Source: Streptomyces sp. NRRL B-1140
Lineage (GTDB): Bacteria > Actinomycetota > Actinomycetes > Streptomycetales > Streptomycetaceae
DNA length: 64,000 nt
Assembly (NCBI RefSeq): GCF_001280065.1
Contig: NZ_LGEA01000091.1
Span: 499,632 to 563,631 of the forward strand
Direction: 5' to 3'
Shown piece after piece: positions 1 through 8,034 of this stretch. Below the pieces are notes generated by a model, which was not told the DNA's origin, made no database searches, and saw nothing but the letters and a program-made list of their open reading frames with translations. Within the stretch, counting starts at the first letter, position 1. Each line of letters starts with the position of its first letter. The position numbers and the translations under genes are program-made.

Positions 1-300
1 GTCACGTCCCTCGAGCGCGTCGGAGTCGGCGAGCAGGACGTCGTTCTCGGTGGCGACCCGGATGCGCTGGCCGGTGTCCTCGGCCAGGCGGCGCACCGTC
101 GGCGAGAGGCCTTCCCAGGTGCTGTGCGCGAACCCGTACGCGCGGAGGTCGCCGGTGATCCGGGAGACCTCCTGCCGGCCCGCGGTGACACTCTCCTGGA
201 CCTGGCGGTTCGCCTGACGCAGGGTCAACCAGCCGGTGGCGGCGGTGGCGGCCATCGCGACCAGCATCAACAGGCCGAGTACCCGGAACCGGAAGCTCAT
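1..300 (-). CDS. Sensor histidine kinase, N-terminal part (runs off window)
   Basis: The reverse strand reads ATG at 300 and stays open for 100 codons to the window edge. Residues 1-24 (MSFRFRVLGLLMLVAMAATA) form an N-terminal membrane segment. A Gln/Glu-rich extracytoplasmic stretch follows, including RQANRQVQESV and later ATENDVLLAD, the typical look of the sensor part of an OmpR-partner histidine kinase. No HAMP or kinase domain is visible because the gene continues past position 1. It lies beyond a MacB-type export operon that has OmpR-like repeats in its promoter, so it may belong to the regulator pair of that operon. The kinase assignment is inferred from the N-terminus and context only. 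Confidence 0.6.
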   Translation of the reverse strand, partial: MSFRFRVLGLLMLVAMAATAATGWLTLRQANRQVQESVTAGRQEVSRITGDLRAYGFAHSTWEGLSPTVRRLAEDTGQRIRVATENDVLLADSDALEGRD

Positions 301-600
301 CGGTCACCCCGCCCAGCGGCCGGGACCTGTGTGCGCGACGGGACTCGGATGCTCGTCAAGAGTGCGCTCCCGGCCGAAAGGACTGTGGAATGGCGCATTT
401 CCTCTTCCGGTGTTTTCGGACTCTCATGGGCAGTAATCGGACGGTTGGGGGCGGAAGGATTTCTTCAGCATCTTTTTGACTGTGATCGTACTGACGCCAC
501 TTGCGCACCGATTGGTGCAGTGGTCGCTGTTTCGCTCAGGTGTCGTCCAACGACCTGAGAGAAGCAGCGCCAACCGAGAACGCATTCATGGGGGTTCAAA
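301..600. other. Divergent intergenic region
   Basis: About 300 bp separate the leftward kinase start from the rightward secreted-protein start. The stretch from about 360 to 600 is noticeably less GC-rich than the flanking genes, as promoter regions in Streptomyces often are. I see no convincing gene on either strand. A GGGGG run just before the GTG at 601 may act as the ribosome binding site of the next gene. Confidence 0.5.
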
Positions 601-960
601 GTGAAGCGTCGCATCGCAGCTGTCATACCCGCCCTGGCGGCGGTGGCCATGGCCGTCCCGCTCGCCCTCTCCACCCCGGCCACCGCGGCCGCGTCCTGTG
701 GCAGGACCGCCTCCGACATGGACAGCAGCGCCTGGAACAGGACCGCCAACGGCGCCAACGAGAGAAGCGGATCCAGCACCAACTGCGCCAGCAACGGCAT
801 CGCCTACAACACCCACCGCCTCGACTACCACTGCTACACGCGCATCGGCAACACCAGTGAGACCTGGACGTACCTCCGCAACGACACCACCGGTACGTCC
901 GGCTGGGTCCGCGACGACCTGCTGAGCGACGGCGGCAGCCTCGTCTACTGCGGGTTCTAG
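601..960 (+). CDS. Small secreted SH3-like protein
   Basis: This 119-residue protein starts with GTG. It has a classic Sec signal peptide: MKRR, a hydrophobic Ala/Val/Leu core to about residue 26, and an ATAA|A-type cleavage site. The mature part has four Cys (in ASCGRT, TNCASN, YHCYTR and VYCGF), probably two disulfides. Its C-terminal half (WTYLRNDTTGTSGWVRDDLL) resembles the end of a bacterial SH3 domain, where a Trp-Val-Arg-Asp-Asp-Leu segment is common. Such proteins are frequent in Streptomyces and are thought to bind cell wall. The function is unknown. A strong hairpin follows the stop. Confidence 0.75.
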   Translation: MKRRIAAVIPALAAVAMAVPLALSTPATAAASCGRTASDMDSSAWNRTANGANERSGSSTNCASNGIAYNTHRLDYHCYTRIGNTSETWTYLRNDTTGTSGWVRDDLLSDGGSLVYCGF

Positions 961-1012
961 CACACTCGCCGCCACTCCCGCGGGAGTGCCGGGCAAGCAG
1001 GACTGATGGTGC

Positions 1013-1045
1013 GTCAGGGGCGGTCTCATCGAGGCCGCCCCTGAC
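1013..1045. terminator. Bidirectional hairpin terminator
   Basis: An 11-bp perfect stem (GTCAGGGGCGG at 1013-1023 with its complement at 1035-1045) encloses an 11-nt loop. It lies between the convergent ends of the secreted-protein gene and the MacB permease gene, so it can serve both. A second perfect 16-bp palindrome, CACTCCCGCGGGAGTG, lies at 973-988. Confidence 0.65.
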
Positions 1046-1056
1046 TCGTGCGGCCG

Positions 1057-1106
1057 CCCCCGACGCGTACGCCGGACAAGCCCCCCGACGCGTACGCCGG
1101 ACAAGC
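1057..1106. repeat. Tandem 25-bp duplication
   Basis: The 25-bp unit (cccccgacgcgtacgccgga plus caagc) occurs twice head to tail, at 1057-1081 and 1082-1106. It sits in the short gap between the terminator hairpin and the stop of the permease gene, so it changes no protein. Confidence 0.8.
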
Positions 1107-1109
1107 CGC

Positions 1110-2420
1110 TCAGGAGCCGGACAGGGCCTCCGTCGGTGACAGCCGGCTCGCCCGTACCGCCGGATACAGTCCGGCGATCATGCCGATGACCAGGGTGCAG
1201 CCGATCCCCGCCGCACTCGCCCACACCGGGACCACGGTCGGCCAGCCGCGGCTGAGGGCGTAGACCGCCGTGATCGCCGTCCCCAGCACCGTCCCGCCGA
1301 GGCCGCCGATCAGCGACAGCAGCAGCGACTCCGTCACGAACTGGGTCCGGATCTGGCCGCGGGTCGCCCCCAGCGCCCTGCGCAGGCCGATCTCGGGTCG
1401 CCGCTCCAGGACCGAGATCACCATCGTGTTGCCGACCCCGACGCCACCGACGAGCAGCGCCACGCCACCGAGGCCGAGCAGCAGTCCGGTGAGTGCCGAC
1501 TCGGTGGCCTCGCGGGCGGCGAGCGCGTCGGAGGGCCGGGAGATCTGGACCTGTCCCGGTTTCTCGGGGTACGCCGTGGCCGGCAACACGCTCCGTACCG
1601 CCGCGATCTGGCTGTCCTCGGCGCGGACGTAGACCGTCGACGGATGGCCGTCGAAGCGCAGGTACGTCCGGGCCGCCGGCCAGCCGACCAGCGCCGCGCT
1701 GTCGAGCTCCGGCGCGAGCGGTACGGGATCGAGGACGCCGACGAGGGAGAACCAGCGGTCGCCGAGCCAGACGCGGGTCCCCGGTGTGTACACGTCGAGC
1801 CGGCCCGCGGCCGTGGAGCCGAGCACGACCGCCGGGTACTGCTCGGTCGCGGAATCCAGCCAGCGGCCCCGGCGGACGTGGCCGCCGACGGCCGGGAGCA
1901 GGCGCTTGTCGGCGGCGAGGACCTCCAGGGAGCCGGTGCGGCCGATGGCGATGCGCTCGTTGCGGTAGACGTGCGCGTCGGTCGCGCCGGTCGCGGCGAC
2001 CTGCTGGACGGGCGGGATGCGGCCGATCATCGCGACGGCCTCGTGGGGCAGTTCGGCCTCGGTGCCGTCGAGTGAGTCGCCTGGGGCGACCCGCAGCAGA
2101 TTGGTGCCGAGCGCGTCGAGCCGGCGGTCCACCTCGGCCCGGCCGGAGCCGGAGATCCCGACCACCGCGATCATGGCGGCGACGCCGATCGCGATCCCGA
2201 GCGCGGAGAGGAAGATCCGCAGGGGACGGGTCCGCAGCCCGGTCCCGCCGAGCCGCACGATGTCCTGGGGACCGAGGCGGGCGGCCCGCAGCCGGCCGCC
2301 CGGGCCGCCGACGTCGTCGCCCGCTCGTCCGCGGCCACGTCCGCCGCCCCGGCCGGGGCCGGGCGGCGGGGTCGGCGGGGTGCCGTCCGTGGACGGGCCG
2401 TCCGTCGTGACGTCGGTCAT
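1110..2420 (-). CDS. MacB/FtsX-family ABC transporter permease
   Basis: This 436-residue permease has a Pro/Gly-rich cytoplasmic N-terminus (residues 1-50), a first membrane helix at about 68-92 ([20 protein letters not shown]), and a large extracytoplasmic MacB-type domain. Three C-terminal helices between about 310 and 430 form the FtsX domain, with the family signature [18 protein letters not shown]. It is the membrane subunit that works with the ATPase encoded just upstream, whose stop overlaps this start by 4 bases (ATGA). With the adaptor and lipoprotein it makes a MacAB-like efflux or envelope-stress transporter. The substrate is unknown. Confidence 0.9.
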   Translation of the reverse strand: MTDVTTDGPSTDGTPPTPPPGPGRGGGRGRGRAGDDVGGPGGRLRAARLGPQDIVRLGGTGLRTRPLRIFLSALGIAIGVAAMIAVVGISGSGRAEVDRRLDALGTNLLRVAPGDSLDGTEAELPHEAVAMIGRIPPVQQVAATGATDAHVYRNERIAIGRTGSLEVLAADKRLLPAVGGHVRRGRWLDSATEQYPAVVLGSTAAGRLDVYTPGTRVWLGDRWFSLVGVLDPVPLAPELDSAALVGWPAARTYLRFDGHPSTVYVRAEDSQIAAVRSVLPATAYPEKPGQVQISRPSDALAAREATESALTGLLLGLGGVALLVGGVGVGNTMVISVLERRPEIGLRRALGATRGQIRTQFVTESLLLSLIGGLGGTVLGTAITAVYALSRGWPTVVPVWASAAGIGCTLVIGMIAGLYPAVRASRLSPTEALSGS

Positions 2421-3127
2421 AGGACCGCCTCGTCCGGCACGGCGCCGCTCGCGGTGTCCGCCACCACGCGGCCGTCGCGCATCTCGATACGGCGGGGCAG
2501 CCCGGCCGCGATCTCCCGGTCGTGGGTGATGATCACGACCGTGGTCCCGGCGGCGTTCAGCTCGCGCAGCAGACCGAGTACGGCCTCTCCGGAAGCGGAG
2601 TCCAGGTTGCCGGTCGGCTCGTCCGCCAGCAGGACCGCCGGTTCGCCGATCACCGCCCGGGCCACCGCCACCCGCTGGCGCTCGCCGCCGGACAACTGGT
2701 GCGGGAGGTGGTGGACACGGTGACTGAGGCCGACCCGTTCCAGCGCCGCCGCCGCGCGGGCCCGGCGGCGGCGCAGCGGCACTCCGGCGTACAGCAGCCC
2801 GTCGGCCACGGAGTCCAGGACGGGAACCCCGACCGCCAGATGGAACTGCTGGAAGACGAAGCCGATCCGGGTGGCCCGCAGCGCCGACACCTCACGGTCC
2901 GTCAGCTTCGCCACGTCGTGGCCGTCGACCAGCACCCGCCCGGCGGAGGGCCGGTCGAGGCTGCCCATGAGGTTCAGCATGCTGGACTTGCCCGAGCCCG
3001 ACGGGCCGACGACCGCGACGAGTTCACCGCGCCCGATGCGCAAGGTCACGTCCCGTACCGCCGCCACCCCACCGGGGTACGTCTTGGAGACCGCGTCGAA
3101 CTCCACGACCGCCGATGCTCCGCTCAC
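2417..3127 (-). CDS. ABC transporter ATP-binding protein (LolD/MacB type)
   Basis: The protein is 236 residues and starts with GTG inside the stop of the upstream adaptor gene (GTGA overlap). It has Walker [10 protein letters not shown] near residue 42, the Q-loop segment FVFQQFHL, the ABC signature LSGGERQR, Walker [14 protein letters not shown] and a switch His in IITHD. The TGNLD form of the D-loop is typical of the LolD/MacB/FtsE subgroup, which pairs with FtsX-fold permeases. It supplies ATP hydrolysis for the permease at 1110-2420. Confidence 0.93.
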   Translation of the reverse strand: MSGASAVVEFDAVSKTYPGGVAAVRDVTLRIGRGELVAVVGPSGSGKSSMLNLMGSLDRPSAGRVLVDGHDVAKLTDREVSALRATRIGFVFQQFHLAVGVPVLDSVADGLLYAGVPLRRRRARAAAALERVGLSHRVHHLPHQLSGGERQRVAVARAVIGEPAVLLADEPTGNLDSASGEAVLGLLRELNAAGTTVVIITHDREIAAGLPRRIEMRDGRVVADTASGAVPDEAVL

Positions 3128-4431
3128 TCCGGGATCCTCACGTTCATGCCCTCGCGCACCGCGCTTCCGCTCACTTCCACCCTGCCGTCCGCGAAGAGCC
3201 CGGTCTTCACCGCGACGAACCGGCCGTCCGAGGTCTCCAGGCCGTGGCCGCCCTCGGCCAGGGCGACCAGCGCGGCGACCGGGACGGTGAGGACGTCCGC
3301 CCGTTCCCGCCCCACGTACTCGACGGTGACCGGCGCGCTCTCCAGCCGCCCGACGGATTTCTGGTCCTTGACGGTGATGGTCACCGGAACCGTCGGTGTC
3401 GCGGAGCCGCCTTCCCCGCCGCCCTCCTCGGGCGCGGTGGCGCTCTTGCCCACCGAGGCCACCTCGCCCTTCACCGACTTCCCGTCGGGCAGCCCGATCG
3501 TGACGGCGGCGCCGCGCACGGCCCAGGAGTCCTCCGCCGCCGAGGCGTTGACGACGACCTTCCGGGACGTACCGGTGTACTTGAGTGCGTCATCGGTGGC
3601 CGGCGAGCCGAGCCGGACACCCGCGTGGCCGATCCGTACCTTGCCGGCGGAGTAGACGACGTCCCCGATGCCGACCTTGCCGGTCCGGGGAAGCCCGAGG
3701 GATTCCTGCCAGCGCTTGACCGCGCGGGCGGTGAGGGCGGTGAACTCCTCGTCGACGGTGAAGCCGGTGTAGCCGAGAGCGGCCAGATTGCTCTCGAACT
3801 GCAGGACGTCCATCCCGCGCAGCGTGCCCCCCGTCCCTCCGGACCCGGCTCCGGACCCGGACCCGGTGCCACCCGGCGTCGGCGATCCGGAGGGGGCCGG
3901 CGCCGAGGAGGTCTCGTCCGTGCGGCCCTGGTCACCCGATCGCTCGGTGTCCCCCGCGGTCCCGGTCCCCTGCCGGGTGCCCTGCGGGGCGTCCTGACGG
4001 TCGTCCGCGGTCAGGCCCAGCTCCCGGTACATCGGCAGGCTCCCGTACAGCAGCACCACCGGCCGGTCGTCGACGCGCAGCAGAGTGCCGCCGCGCTTCA
4101 CGGTCGTGCCCTCCGCGGGCAGCCAGGTCACGGTGCCCGTCGCCTTGACGGGCAGCGGTATCTCGGCGCCGTAGCCCAACTGACCGTCCACCGTGGTGCG
4201 TTCGGTCAGTGTGGTCCGGGTGACCGGGACGGTGGAGTCCGAGCGGGGCGGGGCGGAGGACCCCTCCTCCGCCCCGCCTCCGCCGAGGCCGAGCGCACCG
4301 ACGACGGCGACCGCCGCCACGACGACCAGAGCCGACGCCACCAGGACCGTACGCCGTCCGCGCCGACCGCGCGGTGGCGGCGCGGGAGCCGCCCCGCTCT
4401 CGTGCTCGGTCTGCACAGCCGTCTCCGCCAT
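3124..4431 (-). CDS. Efflux adaptor with peptidoglycan-binding domain (HlyD/MacA-like)
   Basis: This 435-residue protein has a short cytoplasmic N-terminus and one membrane anchor (about residues 29-50, [19 protein letters not shown]). An HlyD/biotinyl-lipoyl-like segment ([16 protein letters not shown]) follows, and then a low-complexity Gly/Ser/Pro linker. A peptidoglycan-binding domain comes next at about 205-265, with [17 protein letters not shown] and [11 protein letters not shown]. The C-terminal beta-barrel ends in MNVRIPE. It probably links the membrane transporter to the cell wall. Its GTGA overlap with the ATPase gene and 2-bp gap to the lipoprotein gene show one operon. Confidence 0.85.
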   Translation of the reverse strand: MAETAVQTEHESGAAPAPPPRGRRGRRTVLVASALVVVAAVAVVGALGLGGGGAEEGSSAPPRSDSTVPVTRTTLTERTTVDGQLGYGAEIPLPVKATGTVTWLPAEGTTVKRGGTLLRVDDRPVVLLYGSLPMYRELGLTADDRQDAPQGTRQGTGTAGDTERSGDQGRTDETSSAPAPSGSPTPGGTGSGSGAGSGGTGGTLRGMDVLQFESNLAALGYTGFTVDEEFTALTARAVKRWQESLGLPRTGKVGIGDVVYSAGKVRIGHAGVRLGSPATDDALKYTGTSRKVVVNASAAEDSWAVRGAAVTIGLPDGKSVKGEVASVGKSATAPEEGGGEGGSATPTVPVTITVKDQKSVGRLESAPVTVEYVGRERADVLTVPVAALVALAEGGHGLETSDGRFVAVKTGLFADGRVEVSGSAVREGMNVRIPE

Positions 4432-4433
4432 CG

Positions 4434-5003
4434 TCAGCCCTTGCCGGCGGGCTGGTCCGCCGGGTCACCGATGATCGGAGCGCAGACACGGGTGGCACGC
4501 TTGGCTCCCGCCGACGTCTGGTTCCACTCGGAGCCCTGCGCGGTGCCGTCGGGGCCGGGATCGGGGAAGTCGGGGGCGCCGTTCTTCTGCATGCAGTCGG
4601 CGTAGTCACGCTTGACCTTGATCTGCTCGGGGCTGAGCGTGGGCTGGTTGGCGTTCTCCAGGCCCTCGGGGACGGCCGCCTTGAGCGAGGCGCACTTCTC
4701 GGAGGCGTCCAGGAACTTCGTGTTCTTCTTCAGCGCCGCGTTGTCGCCGAAGTCGACCTGCCCCTTGGCGTCCGGGTCGGGGGCGTCGACCCCGTTATTC
4801 CGCAGACACTTCACCCACTCGCGCTGGGCGTTCACGTACGCGGCCACGTCGTCGCCGCCACTCGGCGCGGCCGTCTTGCCGGATGCCCTGTCGCCGCCCG
4901 CGGTCGGGACCTTCGGGGTGTCGCCCTCGTCCCCGCAGCCGGCCAGGGTGATCGCCATGACCGACGCCGTCACCACGGCCATCAGCACCCGGTTCGTCCT
5001 CAT
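4434..5003 (-). CDS. Lipoprotein with duplicated CLRxNG/CMQKNG motif
   Basis: This 189-residue protein has a lipoprotein signal peptide ending in LAGC (Cys at residue 22). The mature part carries two related units: WVKCLRNNGVDAPDPDAKG near residue 63 and YADCMQKNGAPDFPDPGPDG near residue 135. Each puts a Cys before an Asn-Gly/Pro-Asp-Pro stretch, and two further Cys are present (EKCASL, TRVCAP). Paired units of this kind are common in actinobacterial lipoproteins beside MacB-type operons. It is the first gene of the operon, so it may be the extracytoplasmic sensor or substrate-handling part. The role is inferred from position. Confidence 0.8.
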   Translation of the reverse strand: MRTNRVLMAVVTASVMAITLAGCGDEGDTPKVPTAGGDRASGKTAAPSGGDDVAAYVNAQREWVKCLRNNGVDAPDPDAKGQVDFGDNAALKKNTKFLDASEKCASLKAAVPEGLENANQPTLSPEQIKVKRDYADCMQKNGAPDFPDPGPDGTAQGSEWNQTSAGAKRATRVCAPIIGDPADQPAGKG

Positions 5004-5072
5004 CGGTTCTCCCGCCTCCTGTCGCGCCCGACCGCGAGCGCGGCGGACCTCCCGACCGTAGGCCGGAGGTGA

Positions 5073-5093
5073 TGAAGAACCTTTGAAGAACCT
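5073..5093. promoter_or_regulatory. Direct repeat TGAAGAACCT, 11-bp period
   Basis: TGAAGAACCT occurs at 5073-5082 and again at 5084-5093. The 11-bp spacing puts the two half-sites on the same DNA face, which is the arrangement bound by OmpR/PhoB-type response regulators. The site lies about 70 bp upstream of the lipoprotein start (5003), so it probably controls the lipoprotein-adaptor-ABC operon. The regulator is not encoded in the window. Confidence 0.55.
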
Positions 5094-5146
5094 GTCATCC
5101 GATCATGCGGCACTCCGGTGGGCGGGCGGAGCCCCTGCGGCCCGGG

Positions 5147-5327
5147 CTACGACATCAGGCGCTTCACGGCCTCCTCAAGCACCTCGGTCCGCTTGCAGAA
5201 CGCGAACCGTACGAACGGCGCGCCCTCCTCGCGGTGGTCGTAGAAGACCGCGTTGGGGATCGCTACCACGCCCGCGCGTTCCGGCAGGCCGCGGCAGAAG
5301 GCGAAACCGTCGGTCTCGCCGAGGGGG
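5147..5327 (-). pseudogene. Displaced 3' fragment of aminotransferase gene
   Basis: The reverse strand encodes about 60 residues matching the C-terminus of the intact aminotransferase at 32357-33547: ETDGFAFCRGLPERAGVV and DHREEGAPFVRFAFCK are shared. The fragment then ends in its own tail (RTEVLEEAVKRLMS) instead of the intact gene's tail (KDDVLREAADRLQRLASS). No PLP lysine or N-terminal domain is present, so it cannot be functional. It is read as the original 3' end, cut off when the island inserted and replaced by a 3' end carried on the element. Confidence 0.85.
5192..5327. repeat. Left 136-bp direct repeat (putative attL region)
   Basis: These 136 bp match 32414-32549 in the same orientation with only two mismatches by eye (near 5263 and near 5312). 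Identity stops abruptly at both ends. On the island side the next bases are unrelated, and on the other side the two aminotransferase tails diverge. The repeat is part of the aminotransferase coding sequence, and a recombinase remnant begins within about 50 bp. This is what integration into the 3' end of a host gene leaves behind. Confidence 0.85.
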
Positions 5328-5372
5328 TAGGCCGCAGGGCGGCGTGCGCGGTTCGGCTCCACCAAGGGCGGG

Positions 5373-5748
5373 ATGACGATCGTCGAGGAGGAGGCCGAGA
5401 GCGTCCGGTAGGTGTTCGATCGCTACCTGAAGGGGGACGGGGCGGCGCCTCTCGCGAAGGGGCTCCATAGTCGGGGCATCTGTACGGCTGGCGGCAAGGC
5501 GTGGAACAGCGAGACTCTCCGTGCACTGCTCGACTCCCGGCAAGTTGCCGGAATTCGCATGCATCAGGGCGAGGAAGCCGGCCCCGGTGCTTGGCCCGCC
5601 ATCATTGATGCGGGTGTGTGGGCGGAGGCGCGACTCGGCACGAGTACCGGTCGGCGGTGTACCGGGAGGCGCTCAGCCAGCCGCCGCAGCGCTACTACCT
5701 GCTGCGCGTCCTGGTGATGTGTGGGCGGTGCGGGACGGGCAAACGGTG
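5373..5748 (+). pseudogene. Large serine recombinase remnant
   Basis: The reading frame from the ATG at 5373 gives EEEAESVR, a TAG, and then VFDRYLKGDGAAPLAKGL. This matches the start of the recombinase domain, where VR is normally followed by a hydrophobic residue and an aromatic-Tyr-Leu segment. The stretch SETLRALLDSRQVAGIRMHQ and GPGAWPAIIDAGVWAEAR is the characteristic core of that domain. A frameshift near 5640 moves the match to another frame, giving RYYLLRVLVMCGRCGTGKR and a TGA at 5746-5748. The zinc ribbon is therefore truncated. The N-terminal catalytic resolvase domain is absent, so the gene is dead. It lies against the left island border. Confidence 0.85.
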
Positions 5749-5830
5749 AGCGCTCAGACTGGGTGCCCCCAGGTGAGATCAGCCGCGGCTTCTAGATGCC
5801 CCTGAGCTCGGCAGAGCCTACGCGTGGCGG

Positions 5831-7516
5831 CTACGCCGCAATCCGCTGGAACCCGTTCGAGGTGACGGTCGGCGGAGTGGAGGAAATGCCGACGACCTCG
5901 ACCTCAACACCCCACGCTTCGAGCGTCCTGGCCGTCTGAACCAGAGTGACCTGCGAGAACGCGAACAGGGTGTCCGCGGTGAGGTCGGTGCCGTCCTTCA
6001 GCAAGATCGCGAAGACGACCTTCGACGGCCGGAAGCCTTCCGGCAGGCCGCGTCCGTTCCGGGCCGCGAGCACCTTCTCAGTGAACCGTTCCCGTCCTTC
6101 CGGGGAGTTCCGCAGAGTCTGTACGGCGACGAGCGCCTGGCTGAAGAGATGGCTGAGCGCGTCGGAGCCCTTGGCGCGCTTCACCATGATCAGGACATTG
6201 TCCGGGCTCAGTAGGTCGCAGATCTCCACACCGTTCCCCCGGTGCAACGTGGTCTGAACGCCGTCGCGGTCGAAGCTGACGTACCCGGGCCGCTGGTCCG
6301 GTACGGACGCGTTGTAGGTGCGCTCCTTCTCCCCGAGGACCCAGGGGGGCAGGTCGACGGAAGGAGACTCAGTGATCAGCCTCTCGACGTGCAGGCGGGT
6401 CGTCTTCAGGTACTCCTGGTCGATCTCGTACCAGTGGTCGTCCATGAGGAAGAACCGGTGGGAGTCGAGGGACACTTCCGCCTCGATCCACCGGAGCGCG
6501 CTGGACGTCCAGATCTCGTCGGCCCGGTCGGCGCGGCTGTGCCGGTACAGGGTGACGGTTCCTTCGCGGAGTACGGCCACACGGGTGCCCGCGCGCTGCA
6601 CGCGAGCTCGGCAGAGGACGTAATCGAGGTCGAAGTCATCGGTCGACCGACCGGTGACGCTGCTGTTGATCCTGGCCCTGAACGTCCGACCAGCGATGTA
6701 GTCGTCCCAGTGGTCGGCGGGGACGGCGGCACGGATCCTCCCGTCCGGCTCCTGGCCCAGGAGCTCGTCGAGGACGGCCTCCAGGCGGGTGAGCAGGCCG
6801 GGATCGTCGACGGGTACGACATGCTCGACGAACTCCAGCTCCGGACTCGGCTTCTCCTCACGCAGGACACGGGCAATCGCACGGATGTCGGCGATCAGGT
6901 CGGCGCCCTCCACACCGAGCCGCAGGCGCAGGCCGGCGCCACCCTCGGCACTGGAGACCTTCCCCGGGTTGTCCCGGGAGATGGTGAGGGGGATGTTGTC
7001 CAGGTGGCCGCCGAGGCGGCGCACGATCTGGGCGTGCTCGACGATGCCCAGGCTCCACACCGAGGCCCCGCTGGGGATCAGAGTGATGTCGGTGCGTCCT
7101 CCGCCCGGCGTGTGCGACACAAGGTCCCGGATCTTCGCGGGGTCCACCCGGCGGGACGCGAAGCTCAGCCCGAAGCGGTGGTCCTTCAGACGGTCGGGCA
7201 CCAGGCGGAAGCCCTGGTCATAGCCGATCGCGTACACCTCACCGTCGACGGCGAGCATCAGCAGGCCGGCCGAGCGGTTGACGGGCCGTGACACCTCGAT
7301 ACCCGTCGTTCGGAAGATCTCGTCGCACCAGCTCGCGACGGGCTGCTGGAAGCTGCCGGTGACCAGGACCGCCGGTACACCGAGGTTCTCGGGGACGTCG
7401 ACTTCCGCGTGGACCCTTTCCAACTGGTCCGCGTCCAAGGCGTCGAACATCGCGCCGTCCGTGGGAGGCACGCCTCTGAGCCGGTACAGGGTTCGCTTGG
7501 ACGTACGGGCCGTCAT
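5831..7516 (-). CDS. TIGR04141/DUF6119 family protein, candidate defence effector
   Basis: This 561-residue protein matches what I know of the sporadically distributed TIGR04141 (DUF6119) family. Recognisable segments include LAVDGEVYAIGYDQGFRL and DHRFGLSFASRRVDP near residues 85-125, a Thr-Asp-Ile-Thr region before WSLGIVEHAQIVRRLGG, and a conserved C-terminal half with FFLMDDHWYEI, AKGSDALSHLFSQALV and KVVFAILLK. Family members occur patchily next to restriction and defence genes, and the biochemical role is unknown. The start at 7516 has a GAGGAG ribosome site 8 bp upstream; a longer N-terminal extension lacks support. It is the last gene of a likely operon with the small protein and the SMC-like ATPase, after a 110-bp gap. 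Confidence 0.8.
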   Translation of the reverse strand: MTARTSKRTLYRLRGVPPTDGAMFDALDADQLERVHAEVDVPENLGVPAVLVTGSFQQPVASWCDEIFRTTGIEVSRPVNRSAGLLMLAVDGEVYAIGYDQGFRLVPDRLKDHRFGLSFASRRVDPAKIRDLVSHTPGGGRTDITLIPSGASVWSLGIVEHAQIVRRLGGHLDNIPLTISRDNPGKVSSAEGGAGLRLRLGVEGADLIADIRAIARVLREEKPSPELEFVEHVVPVDDPGLLTRLEAVLDELLGQEPDGRIRAAVPADHWDDYIAGRTFRARINSSVTGRSTDDFDLDYVLCRARVQRAGTRVAVLREGTVTLYRHSRADRADEIWTSSALRWIEAEVSLDSHRFFLMDDHWYEIDQEYLKTTRLHVERLITESPSVDLPPWVLGEKERTYNASVPDQRPGYVSFDRDGVQTTLHRGNGVEICDLLSPDNVLIMVKRAKGSDALSHLFSQALVAVQTLRNSPEGRERFTEKVLAARNGRGLPEGFRPSKVVFAILLKDGTDLTADTLFAFSQVTLVQTARTLEAWGVEVEVVGISSTPPTVTSNGFQRIAA

Positions 7517-7626
7517 ACCGCTGCTCCTCGTTCTGGTCTTCGTGGACGGTCGCGGTAACCGTCCTCGTGGTGTCGTTTTCACGTGTGTCTTCCTCCCGGC
7601 GGCGCCTCTCCTGGGGCCGACGCGAA

Positions 7627-8034
7627 TCAGCGAGCCAACAGGGCGATGACCGCCGCGACTTCCAAATGCCAGGCGCGGACCTGGTCCTCCGTGGGACCGA
7701 TCTCGTACTGGTGGTAGTGGCATCCCAGGCAGAGCTGGCTCCACACGGCCTTCGCCCGGCGAGCGGTTCCTGCTTCGGCGCAGCAGCGGAGCCAGAGGAA
7801 CGCGGACCGCTGGGTGCCCTCCCGGATCGCGCGGGGCACCCTGTGGGCGGTGAGGCGGTCGGCGACGGCGCTCTCCAGAGCGGCACGGAGGGCGAAGGCG
7901 GCCCCTCGGCACCGACTCGCCGTGGCGGTGGCGGACGCGGCGGATACGGCCGTGTCCGCGGGCGGGGCGGGCTCGCCGGTGTTCATGAGGAGCAGGTCGG
8001 CGGTGTCGAGCAGCTGGCGGATCGTCTGGTTCAC
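7627..8034 (-). CDS. Small Cys-containing protein between ATPase and TIGR04141 genes
   Basis: This 135-residue protein starts with GTG at 8034, overlapping the stop of the SMC-like gene (GTGA). It is mainly helical and Ala-rich. Conserved-looking polar positions cluster in the second half: FLWLRCCAEAGTARRAK and WSQLCLGCHYHQYEI, with Cys and His residues (CLGCHYH) that could bind metal. I do not recognise a family. Strict translational coupling to the ATPase gene suggests it is a subunit or adaptor of that complex, a role comparable to the small third subunit of Lamassu-type systems. That comparison is inference only. Confidence 0.7.
   Translation of the reverse strand: MNQTIRQLLDTADLLLMNTGEPAPPADTAVSAASATATASRCRGAAFALRAALESAVADRLTAHRVPRAIREGTQRSAFLWLRCCAEAGTARRAKAVWSQLCLGCHYHQYEIGPTEDQVRAWHLEVAAVIALLAR

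Noticed and set aside
5831..7912. N-terminal extension of the TIGR04141 protein to 7912
   Set aside because: It would run across the small protein gene's 3' end, and a good start with GAGGAG exists at 7516.
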